From: JAEUMD01 sp036768475
GTDB lineage: Bacteria; Pseudomonadota; Alphaproteobacteria; Rhizobiales; Hyphomicrobiaceae
Assembly: GCA_036768475.1 (NCBI GenBank)
Contig: DAIPMW010000016.1
Span: 24,749-88,748 of the forward strand
DNA length: 64,000 nucleotides
Direction: 5' to 3'
Of this stretch, positions 1-8,843 are shown piece after piece. The notes beneath the pieces are model-generated. The model ran no database searches. It had not been told where the DNA came from and was given only the letters and a program-made list of their open reading frames with translations. The position numbers and the translations under genes are program-made. Position 1 is the first letter of the stretch, and each line of letters starts with the position of its first letter.

Positions 1-9
1 ACCCGCGAA

Positions 10-309
10 ATGACGGCACTCCTTGAGCGGCACATGCTCGCCGGGCTGGTCGATGCACCTTGGGTTTGCGCGACCGAACTGGAAGGTTCCGCCAAGGATC
101 TTTTATTCTATAGCGCCCTCCAGGAACTGACATCATATGCGACAGGTGAGGCCGACCGCCTCGGCTATGGAGAGCACGCTGCGAGCGCCGCAAATCAGCA
201 GGGCGTAGAGGTGCCCGGTGGTATTCTGAAAGAGGTACAGAGCCTCATGGCCAAGTATCGCGGCCTCATCTTATCCAGCTCCGCACAAGAGCACGGAGAT
301 GCCCCATGA
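10..309 (+). CDS. hypothetical protein, possibly 5'-truncated by the window edge
   Basis: An open frame of 99 residues that I do not recognise. The codons before the ATG (positions 1-9) are also open, so the true start may lie outside the window. The protein is soluble-looking, with a helical N-terminal half and no signal peptide or membrane segment. Its stop codon overlaps the ATG of the next small open frame in an ATGA arrangement, which suggests translational coupling and is the best evidence that the frame is real. No function is proposed. Confidence 0.35.
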   Translation: MTALLERHMLAGLVDAPWVCATELEGSAKDLLFYSALQELTSYATGEADRLGYGEHAASAANQQGVEVPGGILKEVQSLMAKYRGLILSSSAQEHGDAP

Positions 310-461
310 TCGTAATCGCACATCAGCCAGGATCGGAACCACTGAAGATTCCCGAGCAGATACCAAATCCCGTGGTACGGCCCGTTGCCCCACCCACTCC
401 AGACCAGAGGCCTGAACCCAGAGAGCCCGTGAAGGTCCCCGAGAAGGTGCCCGCCAACTGA
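306..461 (+). CDS. small proline-rich protein (51 aa), coupled to the upstream frame
   Basis: A short frame starting inside the stop codon of the preceding gene (ATGA overlap, 306-309) and ending at TGA 459-461. The product begins MIVIAHQPG and is then dominated by Pro, Glu, Val and Arg in PxP-like spacing, with no hydrophobic core. Coupling to the upstream frame supports translation, but the low-complexity composition means it could also be fortuitous. No family is recognised. Confidence 0.35.
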   Translation: MIVIAHQPGSEPLKIPEQIPNPVVRPVAPPTPDQRPEPREPVKVPEKVPAN

Positions 462-572
462 GGACCGATTGCGCTGGCGCGCTGCAAATGCGGCAAGTGC
501 GGTGGGTTCCTTCCGAGTGCGCTTCCAATTGGCTCGGCGATAGCCATTCAACACGGCATCGGCGGCGGCGTG

Positions 573-1469
573 TTACCGCTTGGCCCCGCGACTGCGCGAG
601 TTGTTCCGCGGCTTCGGCTTGGAGCTATCAGTGTCATCGGCTTCCGTCTCGGGAAGCGTCATACGCAAGCTCTCGGCGGCGCGCTGCAAGAGAGGCAGAT
701 GCGATAGTGCGGCCTCGACGCTCAAGCGGTACTTGGGTCCATGACAGGCGATCCCGGCAACGATTTGTCCATGAGAGTTGAGCAGCGGCACTGCTAGCGC
801 CACCAGCCCGTCGATGAATTCCTCGTCATCGATGCTATAGCCGCGCTCCTTTATCAGTTTGATCTCCTGCTCCATCCGATCGATATCGGTAATGGTATTG
901 GCGGTGTGCGCAGCCATGCCCGTGATCGACAGAAACTTCTGGCGGCGCGCGCGGGTCATCGCCGCCAGAAAAAGTTTACCGCTTGCCGTGCAATGCAACG
1001 GAACCAGCGAGCCCGGTTCCAGGTTCAGGCGCAGCGGCCAGCGCGACTCGACACGATCGACGTAGATCGACTGATCGTGAAGGCGCATCGACAGATTGCA
1101 CGTCTCGCCGATCTCGTTCACCAGCCGTTGCAGTATGGCTCTCCGCTCAGGCTGAAAACCCGAATTGACAACGTTGAGACCCAGGCTCCACAGGCGATAG
1201 CCAACGCCATAGCGCCTGCTCCCCAGATCGCGCAGGAAATAGCCCCCGCTCTCCAGTTGCTGGCAGAGCCGGTGCACGGTCGGCTTGGGAAGTTGTGTGG
1301 CGGCGGCCAATTCAGCGACCGAGAGTTTGCCGGAATTCTCCGCAACCGCGGTCAACAGCCTCATCACGCGAGACACCACCGAAGCGTTGTCTTCCATGAC
1401 TGCTGGCGCGTCCGGCTCAATCCTTTTCAATCTGGCGTCATCGAGACCACGAACCCGTCCACTCGACAT
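573..1469 (-). CDS. IclR family transcriptional regulator
   Basis: A 298-residue DNA-binding regulator with the IclR layout. An N-terminal winged helix-turn-helix (about residues 35-95, including AELAAATQLPKPTVHRLCQQ) is followed by the C-terminal effector-binding domain with the typical features LHCTASGKLFLA and the ERGYSIDDEE / DGLVALAVPL stretches. I chose ATG 1469 because GGAG lies seven bases upstream; a GTG at 1487 is possible. It is transcribed away from the TRAP operon at 1845, so it very likely controls that operon in response to the imported compound or its product. The C-terminal tail is basic and low-complexity. Confidence 0.9.
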   Translation of the reverse strand: MSSGRVRGLDDARLKRIEPDAPAVMEDNASVVSRVMRLLTAVAENSGKLSVAELAAATQLPKPTVHRLCQQLESGGYFLRDLGSRRYGVGYRLWSLGLNVVNSGFQPERRAILQRLVNEIGETCNLSMRLHDQSIYVDRVESRWPLRLNLEPGSLVPLHCTASGKLFLAAMTRARRQKFLSITGMAAHTANTITDIDRMEQEIKLIKERGYSIDDEEFIDGLVALAVPLLNSHGQIVAGIACHGPKYRLSVEAALSHLPLLQRAAESLRMTLPETEADDTDSSKPKPRNNSRSRGAKR

Positions 1470-1844
1470 TGAGCAACTCCGTGTCACCGCACAACATTTC
1501 CAATAGCGTCATGAGCCAACCGTTCATCTCCAAGGCGCTTGCTGCGGTGCATCACCAATTCTTCTTGCTGGCTGAGTAAATATCATGTCTAATGGAATAT
1601 ATCGTCTCACTCAATGATAATTTGATTGCTCATGAGCCTTTGGCAGTCCGATGTCGTCGCCGCCGTCGCCTGCCTTGTACGAATGGACCGACACACCTCG
1701 AGTGGGTCGCCAAGCGAGAGGGAAGTCGGCCGCATGCAGGCGGCAACGAAGCAGCTTAATACGACCGGCATGAACACAATGGCGCCTGCAGCTGGCCTGC
1801 AAGCCCGACAAAAAAGAGGCCGGCATCTCATGGAGGAAACCCGC
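1470..1844. promoter_or_regulatory. divergent promoter region between the IclR regulator and the TRAP operon
   Basis: A 375-base gap between divergently transcribed genes. The part around 1575-1635 is clearly AT-rich against its surroundings and is the likely place for the two promoters and the IclR operator. I could not identify a convincing palindromic operator by eye. No further gene is supported here; an open frame runs upstream of the TRAP binding-protein gene but lacks a ribosome site. Confidence 0.5.
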
Positions 1845-2939
1845 ATGATAGGCAGAATGTTGAAGTCGCTGGCCGTCGCGCTTGTGACGCTTGGCGTCTC
1901 AACCGGCGCGATCGCACAGCAGAAGATCAGAATGCAAACCGCGGTGCCCAGCGCCTCGATCTATTTCGAGTTGCTGAAGCGGTATGCTGATCGCGTGGAC
2001 AGAATGTCCGCCGGCAAGATCAAGATCGAGGTTCTTCCCGACGGCGCCATCGTGCCGGCCTTCGAAATCCTCGATGCGGTCGACAAGGGGATCGTTGAAG
2101 CAGGCTACGCCTGGACACATTACTGGTCCGGCAAGCATCCCGCCGCTGGACTGTTCTCAAATCCGATGGCGGGCGCAGGCGCCGGTCTGGACCAGCTATC
2201 CCACGTCGCGTGGCTCTACGAAGGCGGCGGCAACAAGCTGCTTGCCAAGCTCTACAACGACGTTTTGAAGCTCAATATCGTCGCCCACATGGTACAGCCG
2301 ATGGGCCCCGATCCACTCGGCTGGTTCAAACGCCCGATCAAGGACGTCGCGGACTTCAAGTCCATGAAGTACCGCTCGCCGCCCGGCATTACCGGTGAGA
2401 TCTTCAAGGAAATGGGCATCGCCGCCGTCGCCATGCCCGGAGGCGAGATCGTGCCGGCCGCCCAACGCGGAACCATCGATGCCGCCGAATGGATCGGACC
2501 GGCCGACGACCGCAACCTTGGCCTGCATACCATCTGGAAGAACTACTACCTCCAAGGTCTCCACCAATCGACCGACGTCGGCGAGATCCTTTGGAACAAG
2601 GACTGGTACGACAAGCTTCCTGACGATCAGAAGGCGATCCTCGAAGCGGCGTCGCTGGCCAGCATTGGCGAGACCTACACATTCAATGTGTGGCGCAACG
2701 CCCAGGCGATCGTCGAGCTGCGTGAGAAGCACGGTGTGGAGATCCGCGACACACCAAAAGACTTCTACCCAGAGTTCGTAAAGGCCACCAACGTTGTTCT
2801 GGATCGCTACGCTGCCAAGGATGCCTTTTTCAAGGAAGTGCTGGACAGCCAGCGTCAGTTCGCCAAGACGACCGTGCCATATTGGACGAAGATTCTCGAC
2901 CTCTATGCCGGGCTCGGAAACGCTGCCCTAAACAAGTAA
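1845..2939 (+). CDS. dctP: TRAP transporter substrate-binding protein (DctP family, TakP-like)
   Basis: Periplasmic binding protein of a tripartite ATP-independent periplasmic importer, 364 residues. It has a Sec signal peptide at residues 1-24 (hydrophobic SLAVALVTLGVS ending in AIAQQ). The DctP core carries the conserved ligand-arginine region (FKSMKYRSPPG, about 160-170) and the signature MPGGEIVPAAQRGTIDAAEW (about 190-210). The length and this signature match the TakP-like subfamily known for 2-oxo acids and other monocarboxylates; the actual ligand is unknown. ATG 1845 is chosen because GGAGG sits eight bases upstream and gives a proper signal peptide. It is first in an operon with both permease subunits and a GMC oxidoreductase. 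Confidence 0.93.
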   Translation: MIGRMLKSLAVALVTLGVSTGAIAQQKIRMQTAVPSASIYFELLKRYADRVDRMSAGKIKIEVLPDGAIVPAFEILDAVDKGIVEAGYAWTHYWSGKHPAAGLFSNPMAGAGAGLDQLSHVAWLYEGGGNKLLAKLYNDVLKLNIVAHMVQPMGPDPLGWFKRPIKDVADFKSMKYRSPPGITGEIFKEMGIAAVAMPGGEIVPAAQRGTIDAAEWIGPADDRNLGLHTIWKNYYLQGLHQSTDVGEILWNKDWYDKLPDDQKAILEAASLASIGETYTFNVWRNAQAIVELREKHGVEIRDTPKDFYPEFVKATNVVLDRYAAKDAFFKEVLDSQRQFAKTTVPYWTKILDLYAGLGNAALNK

Positions 2940-2965
2940 TCGCGTCGGGTCGCGTTAGCAAAGAA

Positions 2966-2994
2966 CACCGGCACCAGCTCGACTGGTGCCGGTG
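2966..2994 (+). terminator. intercistronic hairpin between TRAP binding protein and permease genes
   Basis: A perfect 12-bp inverted repeat (2966-2977 with 2983-2994) and a five-base loop, with no T tract after it. It lies 26 bases after the binding-protein stop and 83 bases before the DctQ start. Hairpins at this point in solute-binding-protein operons commonly stabilise the upstream message or lower downstream transcription, giving more binding protein than permease. Confidence 0.7.
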
Positions 2995-3077
2995 TGCGGG
3001 CTGCCTCGTGCCGCTTGCCGGTGTGTAGGCGCCCGCCATTTCGGTCCTGCCACAATTGACCGGACCAGGAGGGATCC

Positions 3078-3662
3078 ATGGAATCCAATTCGTCGAATGG
3101 CCTCATCCGGCTCGTCCATCGCATCGACACGGTGGCCGTATGGTCCGGCTCGATCGTGAGCTGGTTGATCATACCGATGGTGTTCGCACTCGTTTACGAG
3201 GTGATCGCGCGCTACTTTTTCAACGCGCCGACCATCTGGGCCTACGACGTGACGTTCATCACATACGGCACGTTCTTCATGCTCGGTGCCGCCTATACAC
3301 TTCAGCGCAACGGCCATATCCGTACCGATAGCTTCTATTCATATTGGTCGGTGCAGCGGCAGGGCATGGTCGACACAATCTGCTATCTGGTTTTCTTCTT
3401 CCCGCCCTTGTTGATCTTCCTGTTCGTGACCTGGGATTATTTTCTGGTCTCCTACATGCGCGATGAGCGCAGCGTTACCTCGCCGTGGCTGCCGCCAATC
3501 TGGCCGTTGAAGGCGGTCCTGCCATTGAGCTGCTTGCTTCTCTTGACCCAAGGTGTGGCGGAGCTTCTCCGCTCGGTGCACGCCTGGCGCACTGGCGAGC
3601 GAATTTCACGATTTAATCCCTCACAATCTGACAATGGACTCGAGGAGCCACCCAGTGCTTGA
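3078..3662 (+). CDS. dctQ: TRAP transporter small permease subunit (DctQ family)
   Basis: A 194-residue inner-membrane protein with the four transmembrane segments expected of the small TRAP subunit (roughly residues 28-50, 58-80, 100-122 and 148-168). The family-like YEVIARYFFNAPTIWAYD motif occurs in the first third and WLPPIWPLKAVLP before the last helix. GGAGG at 3069-3073 supports ATG 3078. Its 3' end overlaps the start of the large subunit by eight bases, so the two are translationally coupled. The C-terminal tail is polar. Confidence 0.92.
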   Translation: MESNSSNGLIRLVHRIDTVAVWSGSIVSWLIIPMVFALVYEVIARYFFNAPTIWAYDVTFITYGTFFMLGAAYTLQRNGHIRTDSFYSYWSVQRQGMVDTICYLVFFFPPLLIFLFVTWDYFLVSYMRDERSVTSPWLPPIWPLKAVLPLSCLLLLTQGVAELLRSVHAWRTGERISRFNPSQSDNGLEEPPSA

Positions 3663-4986
3663 GCTGCTCGGCATTTCCAACGAGATCCTGGGACTCATCT
3701 CCCTGGTGATTTTGTTCAGCGCCATCTTCATCGGCTTCCCGATTTCGTTCACTCTGATCGCCGTCGCGCTCGGGATTGGCTGGCTCGCGCTCGGCAAGGT
3801 CGCAGTCTACCTCATGACGTTGCAGTTCTTCTCCGTCATGAAGGAGACATCACTCGCCTCTGTGCCGTTCTTCCTGTTCATGGGCTATCTGCTTGAACAG
3901 TCCGGACTGATGGAACGGCTGTTTCGCGGCGTGCAGCAACTGCTCGGCAATCTGCGCGGCTCGCTCTATCTCGCCATTCTAACGACCGCGACGATATTTG
4001 CCGCCGCCACCGGCATCGTCGGCTCCTCGGTAACGCTGCTTGGCGTCATGGCCGCACCGTCGATTATCCGTTCGGGCTACGACGTGCGCATGGCGGCAGG
4101 AGCGATAACCGCCGGCGGCACGCTCGGCATCCTCATTCCGCCGTCCGTCATGCTGATTGTGATGGGGCCTGTAATCGGCGTGCCAGCCACCGAGCTCTTC
4201 ATGGCGGCAGTGATACCCGGTGTCATGCTTTCAGGTCTCTACATCGGCTATTGCCTCGTTCGTTGTCATCTCAATCCCGCGCTCGGTCCACCTTTGGCGC
4301 CCGAGGATATGCCGCCAAGCAAGCTCGTCGTTCTCAAGGAGCTTTCGATCGGCGTGCTTCCGGTGGTCATCGTTATTCTTGCCACGCTCGGCGTGATCCT
4401 TGCCGGCATCGCGACACCGACCGACGCAGGTGCTGTCGGCTCGTTCGTGGTGCTCGTTCTTACCGTCGTGACGCGCACGATGGATTGGCAGCGGTTCCGC
4501 CGCGCGACGTTTGCCACGCTCCAGGTCTCCAGCATGATCCTGCTGCTGGTTGCAGCATCGAACTACTTCGGCGCCGTCTTCGCCCGCTTGGGCACGGCAA
4601 ACATGATCGCCGAATGGCTGGTGAGCCTGCCATTTCCGCCAACGGTTATGCTGATCCTTATCTTGCTGCTCATCTTCGTGCTGGGCTGGCCGCTGGAGTG
4701 GGTGCCTATCGTGCTTATCGTCGTGCCGATCATGCTGCCCCTGGTGCAGAAGCTCGGAATCGACCTCGTCTGGTTCAGCATGCTTGTCGCGGTCTGCCTG
4801 CAAACCGCATGGCTGTCACCTCCAGTCGCGCTATCTGCCTACTTCCTCAAAGGCGTCGTTCCATCCTGGGAGCTGGGCGACATCTATCGCGGCATGTTGC
4901 AGTTCATGGTGTTGCAGCTGATCGGCCTCGGCTTGCTGCTCGCATTTCCGGAGATCGCATTGTGGCTGCCGCGTGTCCTCAAGTAG
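3655..4986 (+). CDS. dctM: TRAP transporter large permease subunit (DctM family)
   Basis: A 443-residue integral membrane protein with about twelve hydrophobic helices and the DctM hallmarks: FSGFP-like IGFPISF near the N terminus, VPFFLFMGYLLEQSG, GTLGILIPPSVMLIVMG and the late WLSPPVALSAYFLKG. It forms the Na+-coupled translocation channel with DctQ. GTG 3655 is preferred as start because GAGGAG lies eight bases upstream and it overlaps the DctQ stop; ATG 3634 is the alternative. Ninety-three bases separate it from the GMC oxidoreductase gene. Confidence 0.93.
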   Translation: MLELLGISNEILGLISLVILFSAIFIGFPISFTLIAVALGIGWLALGKVAVYLMTLQFFSVMKETSLASVPFFLFMGYLLEQSGLMERLFRGVQQLLGNLRGSLYLAILTTATIFAAATGIVGSSVTLLGVMAAPSIIRSGYDVRMAAGAITAGGTLGILIPPSVMLIVMGPVIGVPATELFMAAVIPGVMLSGLYIGYCLVRCHLNPALGPPLAPEDMPPSKLVVLKELSIGVLPVVIVILATLGVILAGIATPTDAGAVGSFVVLVLTVVTRTMDWQRFRRATFATLQVSSMILLLVAASNYFGAVFARLGTANMIAEWLVSLPFPPTVMLILILLLIFVLGWPLEWVPIVLIVVPIMLPLVQKLGIDLVWFSMLVAVCLQTAWLSPPVALSAYFLKGVVPSWELGDIYRGMLQFMVLQLIGLGLLLAFPEIALWLPRVLK

Positions 4987-5079
4987 GCACGGGAGCGAAA
5001 CTGGCTATGACGCAATCGGCGCGCGGAAAAACACACAGCGACAAGCGGTCGGCGGCGACGTACCAATCAAGGTGAACCA

Positions 5080-6690
5080 ATGCCCGAAGTAATTGGCGAG
5101 TTCGACTACGTAATCGTCGGCGCAGGATCGGCGGGTTGCGTGATCGCCAACCGTTTGAGCGCCGATCCATCCGTGCGCGTGGCGCTTGTCGAGGCGGGCG
5201 GGCGCGACTGGAATCCATGGATTCACATTCCGGTCGGCTACTTCAAGACCATGCACAATCCGAATGTCGACTGGTGCTACGAGACCGAGCCCGATCCAGG
5301 ACTCAACGGCCGGCGCCTCGACTGGCCGCGCGGAAAGGTGCTGGGCGGTTCGAGTTCCCTGAATGGTCTGTTGTATGTCCGCGGTCAGCCTCAGGACTAC
5401 GACGGCTGGCGTCAGATGGGGAACATTGGCTGGGGATGGGACGACGTGCTGCCTTACTTCAAGCGCGCAGAGGACCAGGAACGCGGCGAGAGTGAATATC
5501 ATGGCGTCGGTGGACCGCTGTCGGTCTCCGACATGCGCTTACGCCGTCCCATCTGTGACGCCTGGGTTGAGGCTGCGCAGAATGCAGGCTACCCCTTCAA
5601 CCCCGACTGCAATGGCGCAATCCAGGAAGGCGTTGGCTACTTTCAGCTGACGACACGGCGGGGACGCCGATGCAGTTCAGCGGTCGCCTACCTGCATCCC
5701 ATCAAGGGGCGTAAGAACCTCGCCATCATCACGCACGCCGCCAGCAAGCGCGTCATTATCGAGAATGGCCGAGCCATCGGGATCCTCGTGCAAAAGGGCG
5801 GCCGTGACCGGATTGTCAAGGCACGCCGGGAGGTGATCCTGGCAGCAGGTGCGATCGGTTCGCCGCAAATTCTGATGTATTCGGGAATCGGCGCAGGAGA
5901 CGAACTGCAAATGCAGGGCGTGACGCCGCTCGTCGAATCTCCCGACGTCGGCAAGAACCTTCAGGATCACTTGCAAGCCCGGTTGGTCTTCAAGTGCAAC
6001 GAGCCGACGCTCAACGACGAGGTGCGCAGCCTTCTGGACCAGGCCAGAATCGGCCTGCGCTACCTGCTGTTGCGCAAAGGCCCGATGACCATGGCCGCAA
6101 GCTTGGCGACCGGTTTCATGCGCACGAGCAACGACGTAGCAACGCCGGACATCCAGTTTCATATCCAGCCCTGGTCGGCAGACAGTCCCGGCGAAGGCGT
6201 GCATCCGTTTTCCGCTTTCACGGCATCCGTATGTCAGCTGCGACCCGAAAGCCGCGGCGAGATCCGCATCAGCGGTCCCGATCCGCTCGCCTATCCGACG
6301 ATTCATCCAAACTATCTGTCAACACTGACTGACCAGCGCACCATCGTCGCCGGCATCCGGATCGCCCTTCGCATTTCGCAGCATCAGCCCCTCAAAGACA
6401 AGATCTCTGAACGCTTCCGGCCCGGTCCGGAAGTGGAAACCGATGAAGCGCTGCTGGATTGGGCGCGGAACTGGTCCACGACGATCTATCATCCCGCAGG
6501 TACGTGCAGGATGGGCGTCGACAGTCGCGCCGTCGTCGATCCGCGTTTGCGCGTGCGCGGCGTCAATGGCCTGCGCATTGCGGATTGTTCCGTGATGCCT
6601 ACAATTGTCTCGGGAAATACCAACGCGCCCGCCATCATGATCGGCGAGAAGGTCAGCGACATGATCCGTGAGGATCGCAAATCAGCATGA
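5080..6690 (+). CDS. GMC family FAD-dependent oxidoreductase (choline dehydrogenase-like)
   Basis: A 536-residue flavoprotein of the glucose-methanol-choline family. Evidence: the N-terminal dinucleotide fold DYVIVGAGSAGCVIANRLS, the GMC signature region around LDWPRGKVLGGSSSLNG, the second signature AAGAIGSPQILMYSGIG, and the C-terminal active-site part with the catalytic-base His region IYHPAGTCRMG and the final SGNTNAPAIMIGEK. Members oxidise alcohols to aldehydes or ketones. AAGGTGA precedes the ATG. As last gene of a TRAP operon it probably oxidises the imported compound; it is close to BetA in type, but no other betaine genes are present, so the substrate is left open. Confidence 0.9.
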   Translation: MPEVIGEFDYVIVGAGSAGCVIANRLSADPSVRVALVEAGGRDWNPWIHIPVGYFKTMHNPNVDWCYETEPDPGLNGRRLDWPRGKVLGGSSSLNGLLYVRGQPQDYDGWRQMGNIGWGWDDVLPYFKRAEDQERGESEYHGVGGPLSVSDMRLRRPICDAWVEAAQNAGYPFNPDCNGAIQEGVGYFQLTTRRGRRCSSAVAYLHPIKGRKNLAIITHAASKRVIIENGRAIGILVQKGGRDRIVKARREVILAAGAIGSPQILMYSGIGAGDELQMQGVTPLVESPDVGKNLQDHLQARLVFKCNEPTLNDEVRSLLDQARIGLRYLLLRKGPMTMAASLATGFMRTSNDVATPDIQFHIQPWSADSPGEGVHPFSAFTASVCQLRPESRGEIRISGPDPLAYPTIHPNYLSTLTDQRTIVAGIRIALRISQHQPLKDKISERFRPGPEVETDEALLDWARNWSTTIYHPAGTCRMGVDSRAVVDPRLRVRGVNGLRIADCSVMPTIVSGNTNAPAIMIGEKVSDMIREDRKSA

Positions 6691-6904
6691 GCCACATGGC
6701 TCCGATGGGTGCCATTGCCGGTCACCGGAGGTGTTGCGGCCAACTGACCGCTCGCCTCACCTCGGCTTCGATTCAATAAATTGATTTTCAACGCGAGCAG
6801 CACAACAACATCTGGCCGCACTCATGGGATCAAAAAATGACGTTCGAGGGGGAATTCGAACGATCATTGGAGCCGGAACTTCAGGTTCAGGGGGAGACAT
6901 CACC

Positions 6905-7339
6905 ATGAGAATCAGGTCCGTGTTCACGGCCATAGTGTTCGCGATGCTGGCACTTGGCGGGTCCGCTGATGCAAGCCGCGCCGATAGCGGATATGTCGAG
7001 CTGACGATCTACAAGGCAGGGTGGATCATCGGTGGCTCGGGCGGCGGCGGAATACTCGAGTTTCACGGTCGCACCTATCGCCTGACGACAGGCGGCCTCG
7101 ACTACGGCCTCGTGTTCGGCGGCTCGAAAACATATCTGTCAGGACGCGTTCGGCGCATCCATAGTCCCTCCGATATCGAAGGCGTATACGTCGCGGGAGG
7201 TGCAGGCATTGCCGTAGGTATGGGCGCGCGCGCCATCATCCTGACCAACGAGAAGGGAGCGGTCCTTGAGCTCAGTGGTCGCCAGATCGGACTGCTCGCC
7301 AATCTCGATCTGAGCGGATTAGCGATCACTCTGGATTAG
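6905..7339 (+). CDS. small exported protein, unknown function
   Basis: A 144-residue protein with a clear Sec signal peptide (residues 1-26, TAIVFAMLALGGSADA). The mature part is rich in Gly and beta-forming residues (GGSGGGGILEFHGRTYRL, GGLDYGLVFGGSKTYLSG, VAGGAGIAVGMGARAI), suggesting a compact periplasmic beta domain. A GGGGGAGAC ribosome site selects ATG 6905. It follows the GMC gene by 214 bases, so it is probably a separate unit. A very loose resemblance to DUF1134/EipA-type periplasmic proteins is noted but not claimed. Confidence 0.7.
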   Translation: MRIRSVFTAIVFAMLALGGSADASRADSGYVELTIYKAGWIIGGSGGGGILEFHGRTYRLTTGGLDYGLVFGGSKTYLSGRVRRIHSPSDIEGVYVAGGAGIAVGMGARAIILTNEKGAVLELSGRQIGLLANLDLSGLAITLD

Positions 7340-7460
7340 AACCTGACCGGCTGAGATGGACGCAGTCAAGCTTCGCCCAGCCGCGATTGAGGCTCTCAAA
7401 CAAATAGATCGAGCAGGTCATAACGGCCCGACGCGATTCACGTCAGCATCTGACCTGCTC
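7339..7460 (-). repeat. dispersed palindromic repeat, family A, copy 1 (reverse)
   Basis: Intergenic copy of a repeat family seen at least seven times in this window. The recognisable pieces are a CTGA(G)ATGGAxGCA segment, the block GATTGAGGCTCTCAAACAAA, a GAGCAGG box, AACGGCC-GACG, and a closing GACCTGCTC. It resembles the RIME/BIME-type repeats of Rhizobiales. Outer boxes can pair as a long stem, so transcripts would fold strongly. Confidence 0.65.
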
Positions 7461-7562
7461 CAAACAAAAGCTTGATCGCGTGCACGTTTCAACCGGACTT
7501 GCACACGAGCACCTTTCGTGCGAGGCGCAAAGCCCCACGCGCCGTCTGACCAAGAGGATTGT

Positions 7563-8111
7563 TTACCGATACGGACTGTCGCTTGCGAGATTGTTTGCGA
7601 TCTCGCGCTCCCAACGGTCGCCATTTCTCAAGAGCCGTTGCTTGTCGTAAATGAGTTCCTCTCGCGTCTCGGTTGCAAATTCGAAATTTGGCCCTTCAAC
7701 GATGGCATCGACTGGACATGCTTCCTGGCACAAACCGCAGTAGATGCATTTGTTCATGTCGATGTCGTAGCGACGCGCCCTCTGGGTCCCATCCGACTGT
7801 CTCGGTCCTGCCTCGATCGTGATCGCCAGCGCCGGACACACAGCCTCGCACAGCTTGCAGGCGATGCAGCGCTCCTGCCCGTTGGGATAGCGTCGGAGGG
7901 CATGTTCGCCTCTGAACCGCGGCGACAGCGGGCCCTTCTCGAAGGGATAGTTCAGCGTCGCTTTGTCACCGGCGAAATAGCGCATCGACAGCAGGAACGC
8001 CGAAACGAATTCCGTAAGGAACAGCGCCCGTGTCGCACTGCGGATTTTATTTGTGTCGATCCAGTTCACCGGTTCATACGCGCGAGCACTCTCCTCGCGC
8101 TCCATTTCCAC
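7563..8111 (-). CDS. nuoI: orphan NADH-quinone oxidoreductase subunit I (8Fe ferredoxin subunit)
   Basis: A 182-residue protein matching NuoI of complex I. It has two 4Fe-4S motifs, CIACKLCEAVCP (about 82-93) and CIYCGLCQEACP (about 123-134), the segment LTEFVSAFLLSMRYF and the C-terminal FATETREELIYDK. NuoI passes electrons through clusters N6a and N6b in the peripheral arm. The start is uncertain: GTG 8111 and ATG 8105 both lack a good ribosome site, and the first 16 residues have no counterpart in usual NuoI. No other nuo gene is nearby, so this is a stand-alone, presumably second, copy. Confidence 0.88.
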   Translation of the reverse strand: MEMEREESARAYEPVNWIDTNKIRSATRALFLTEFVSAFLLSMRYFAGDKATLNYPFEKGPLSPRFRGEHALRRYPNGQERCIACKLCEAVCPALAITIEAGPRQSDGTQRARRYDIDMNKCIYCGLCQEACPVDAIVEGPNFEFATETREELIYDKQRLLRNGDRWEREIANNLASDSPYR

Positions 8112-8220
8112 CAGAAAATAGCGGCGTCACCCCCAAATATGGGTATCGCGCAACACTTCTCCAATCTGCGAAACGGTCCGGTTGCCCAACGGGTTCCACA
8201 TTGGAGCATAGTATTTAGGC

Positions 8221-8309
8221 GAAGTGTGCAGCGGCTCAGCGTGAAAAACATGCTCAAAACAAGGTGCCGGATCACGTTCATGTTTCTGTCAAACATGAAC
8301 GCGATCTAG
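8221..8309 (+). repeat. dispersed repeat, family B, copy 1
   Basis: Begins GAAGTGTGCAGCGGCTCAGC, continues through GTGAAAAACATG and ends in the inverted repeat CATGTTT(C)...AAACATG followed by AACGCGATCT. A near-identical copy is at 25671-25762, a shorter one at 23945-23993 and a fragment at 26699-26719. The stretch 8112-8570 otherwise contains nothing I can assign. Confidence 0.65.
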
Positions 8310-8570
8310 GATCCGCTGACCGGCCCGTCTGTTCCGGAAAAACGTCGACAACGGTGCAAACGTGCGCGCTTATCGCTCAATTGCTACGACGTCGAACCAC
8401 GCCGCGTTTCCAGGTTCAAATGGCCACTTGTACAACATGAGCTTTTCATTGCCTCGCGCTCATGGCAGCATGGTTGCCCGAGAAGGGCCTGGACGGATAG
8501 CTGCGCGAGTGAATGCGCGCCGACGTGAGTCGGATTGCAGCAATCCCGGCGAAGATAATGGAGGTCCGAC

Positions 8571-8774
8571 GTGCACTATCTTGTAGGAATGCGCTTGCCG
8601 CACTCAAGCGGGCATGTGGTCGTGGAAGCGGACGACGCGCTCGCCGCTGCCCTGCAGGCCAAGGCCGACTGCCCCGAAGCCACGATTACGTATGTGCGCC
8701 GCCGAAACCGCCGGGGCGACAGACGGCATCCGGCCAGACGCCTCAGTGGTGAAGCGTTCGTCACGTCTCATTAG
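8571..8774 (+). CDS. small conserved-looking hypothetical protein (67 aa)
   Basis: Starts at GTG 8571 with a GGAGGT ribosome site five bases upstream. The product begins MHYLVGMRLPHSSGHVVVEA, has an Ala-rich helix (DDALAAALQAK), a short beta stretch (ATITYVRRRN) and a basic tail. The layout suggests a small alpha/beta domain. No cysteine clusters or signal peptide are present and no family is recognised. It stands alone between two repeats and convergent to the next gene. Confidence 0.5.
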   Translation: MHYLVGMRLPHSSGHVVVEADDALAAALQAKADCPEATITYVRRRNRRGDRRHPARRLSGEAFVTSH

Positions 8775-8843
8775 ACTAGTGACAAGCCGCGCGGCCATTT
8801 TCGCGCAAATGGCCCGCGTGCTATAGGCGGAATTGCAGACCGC

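Noticed and set aside
5080..6690. GMC gene as betA of a glycine-betaine pathway
   Set aside because: No betB, betI or betaine transporter is near; the TRAP context gives no support for choline.
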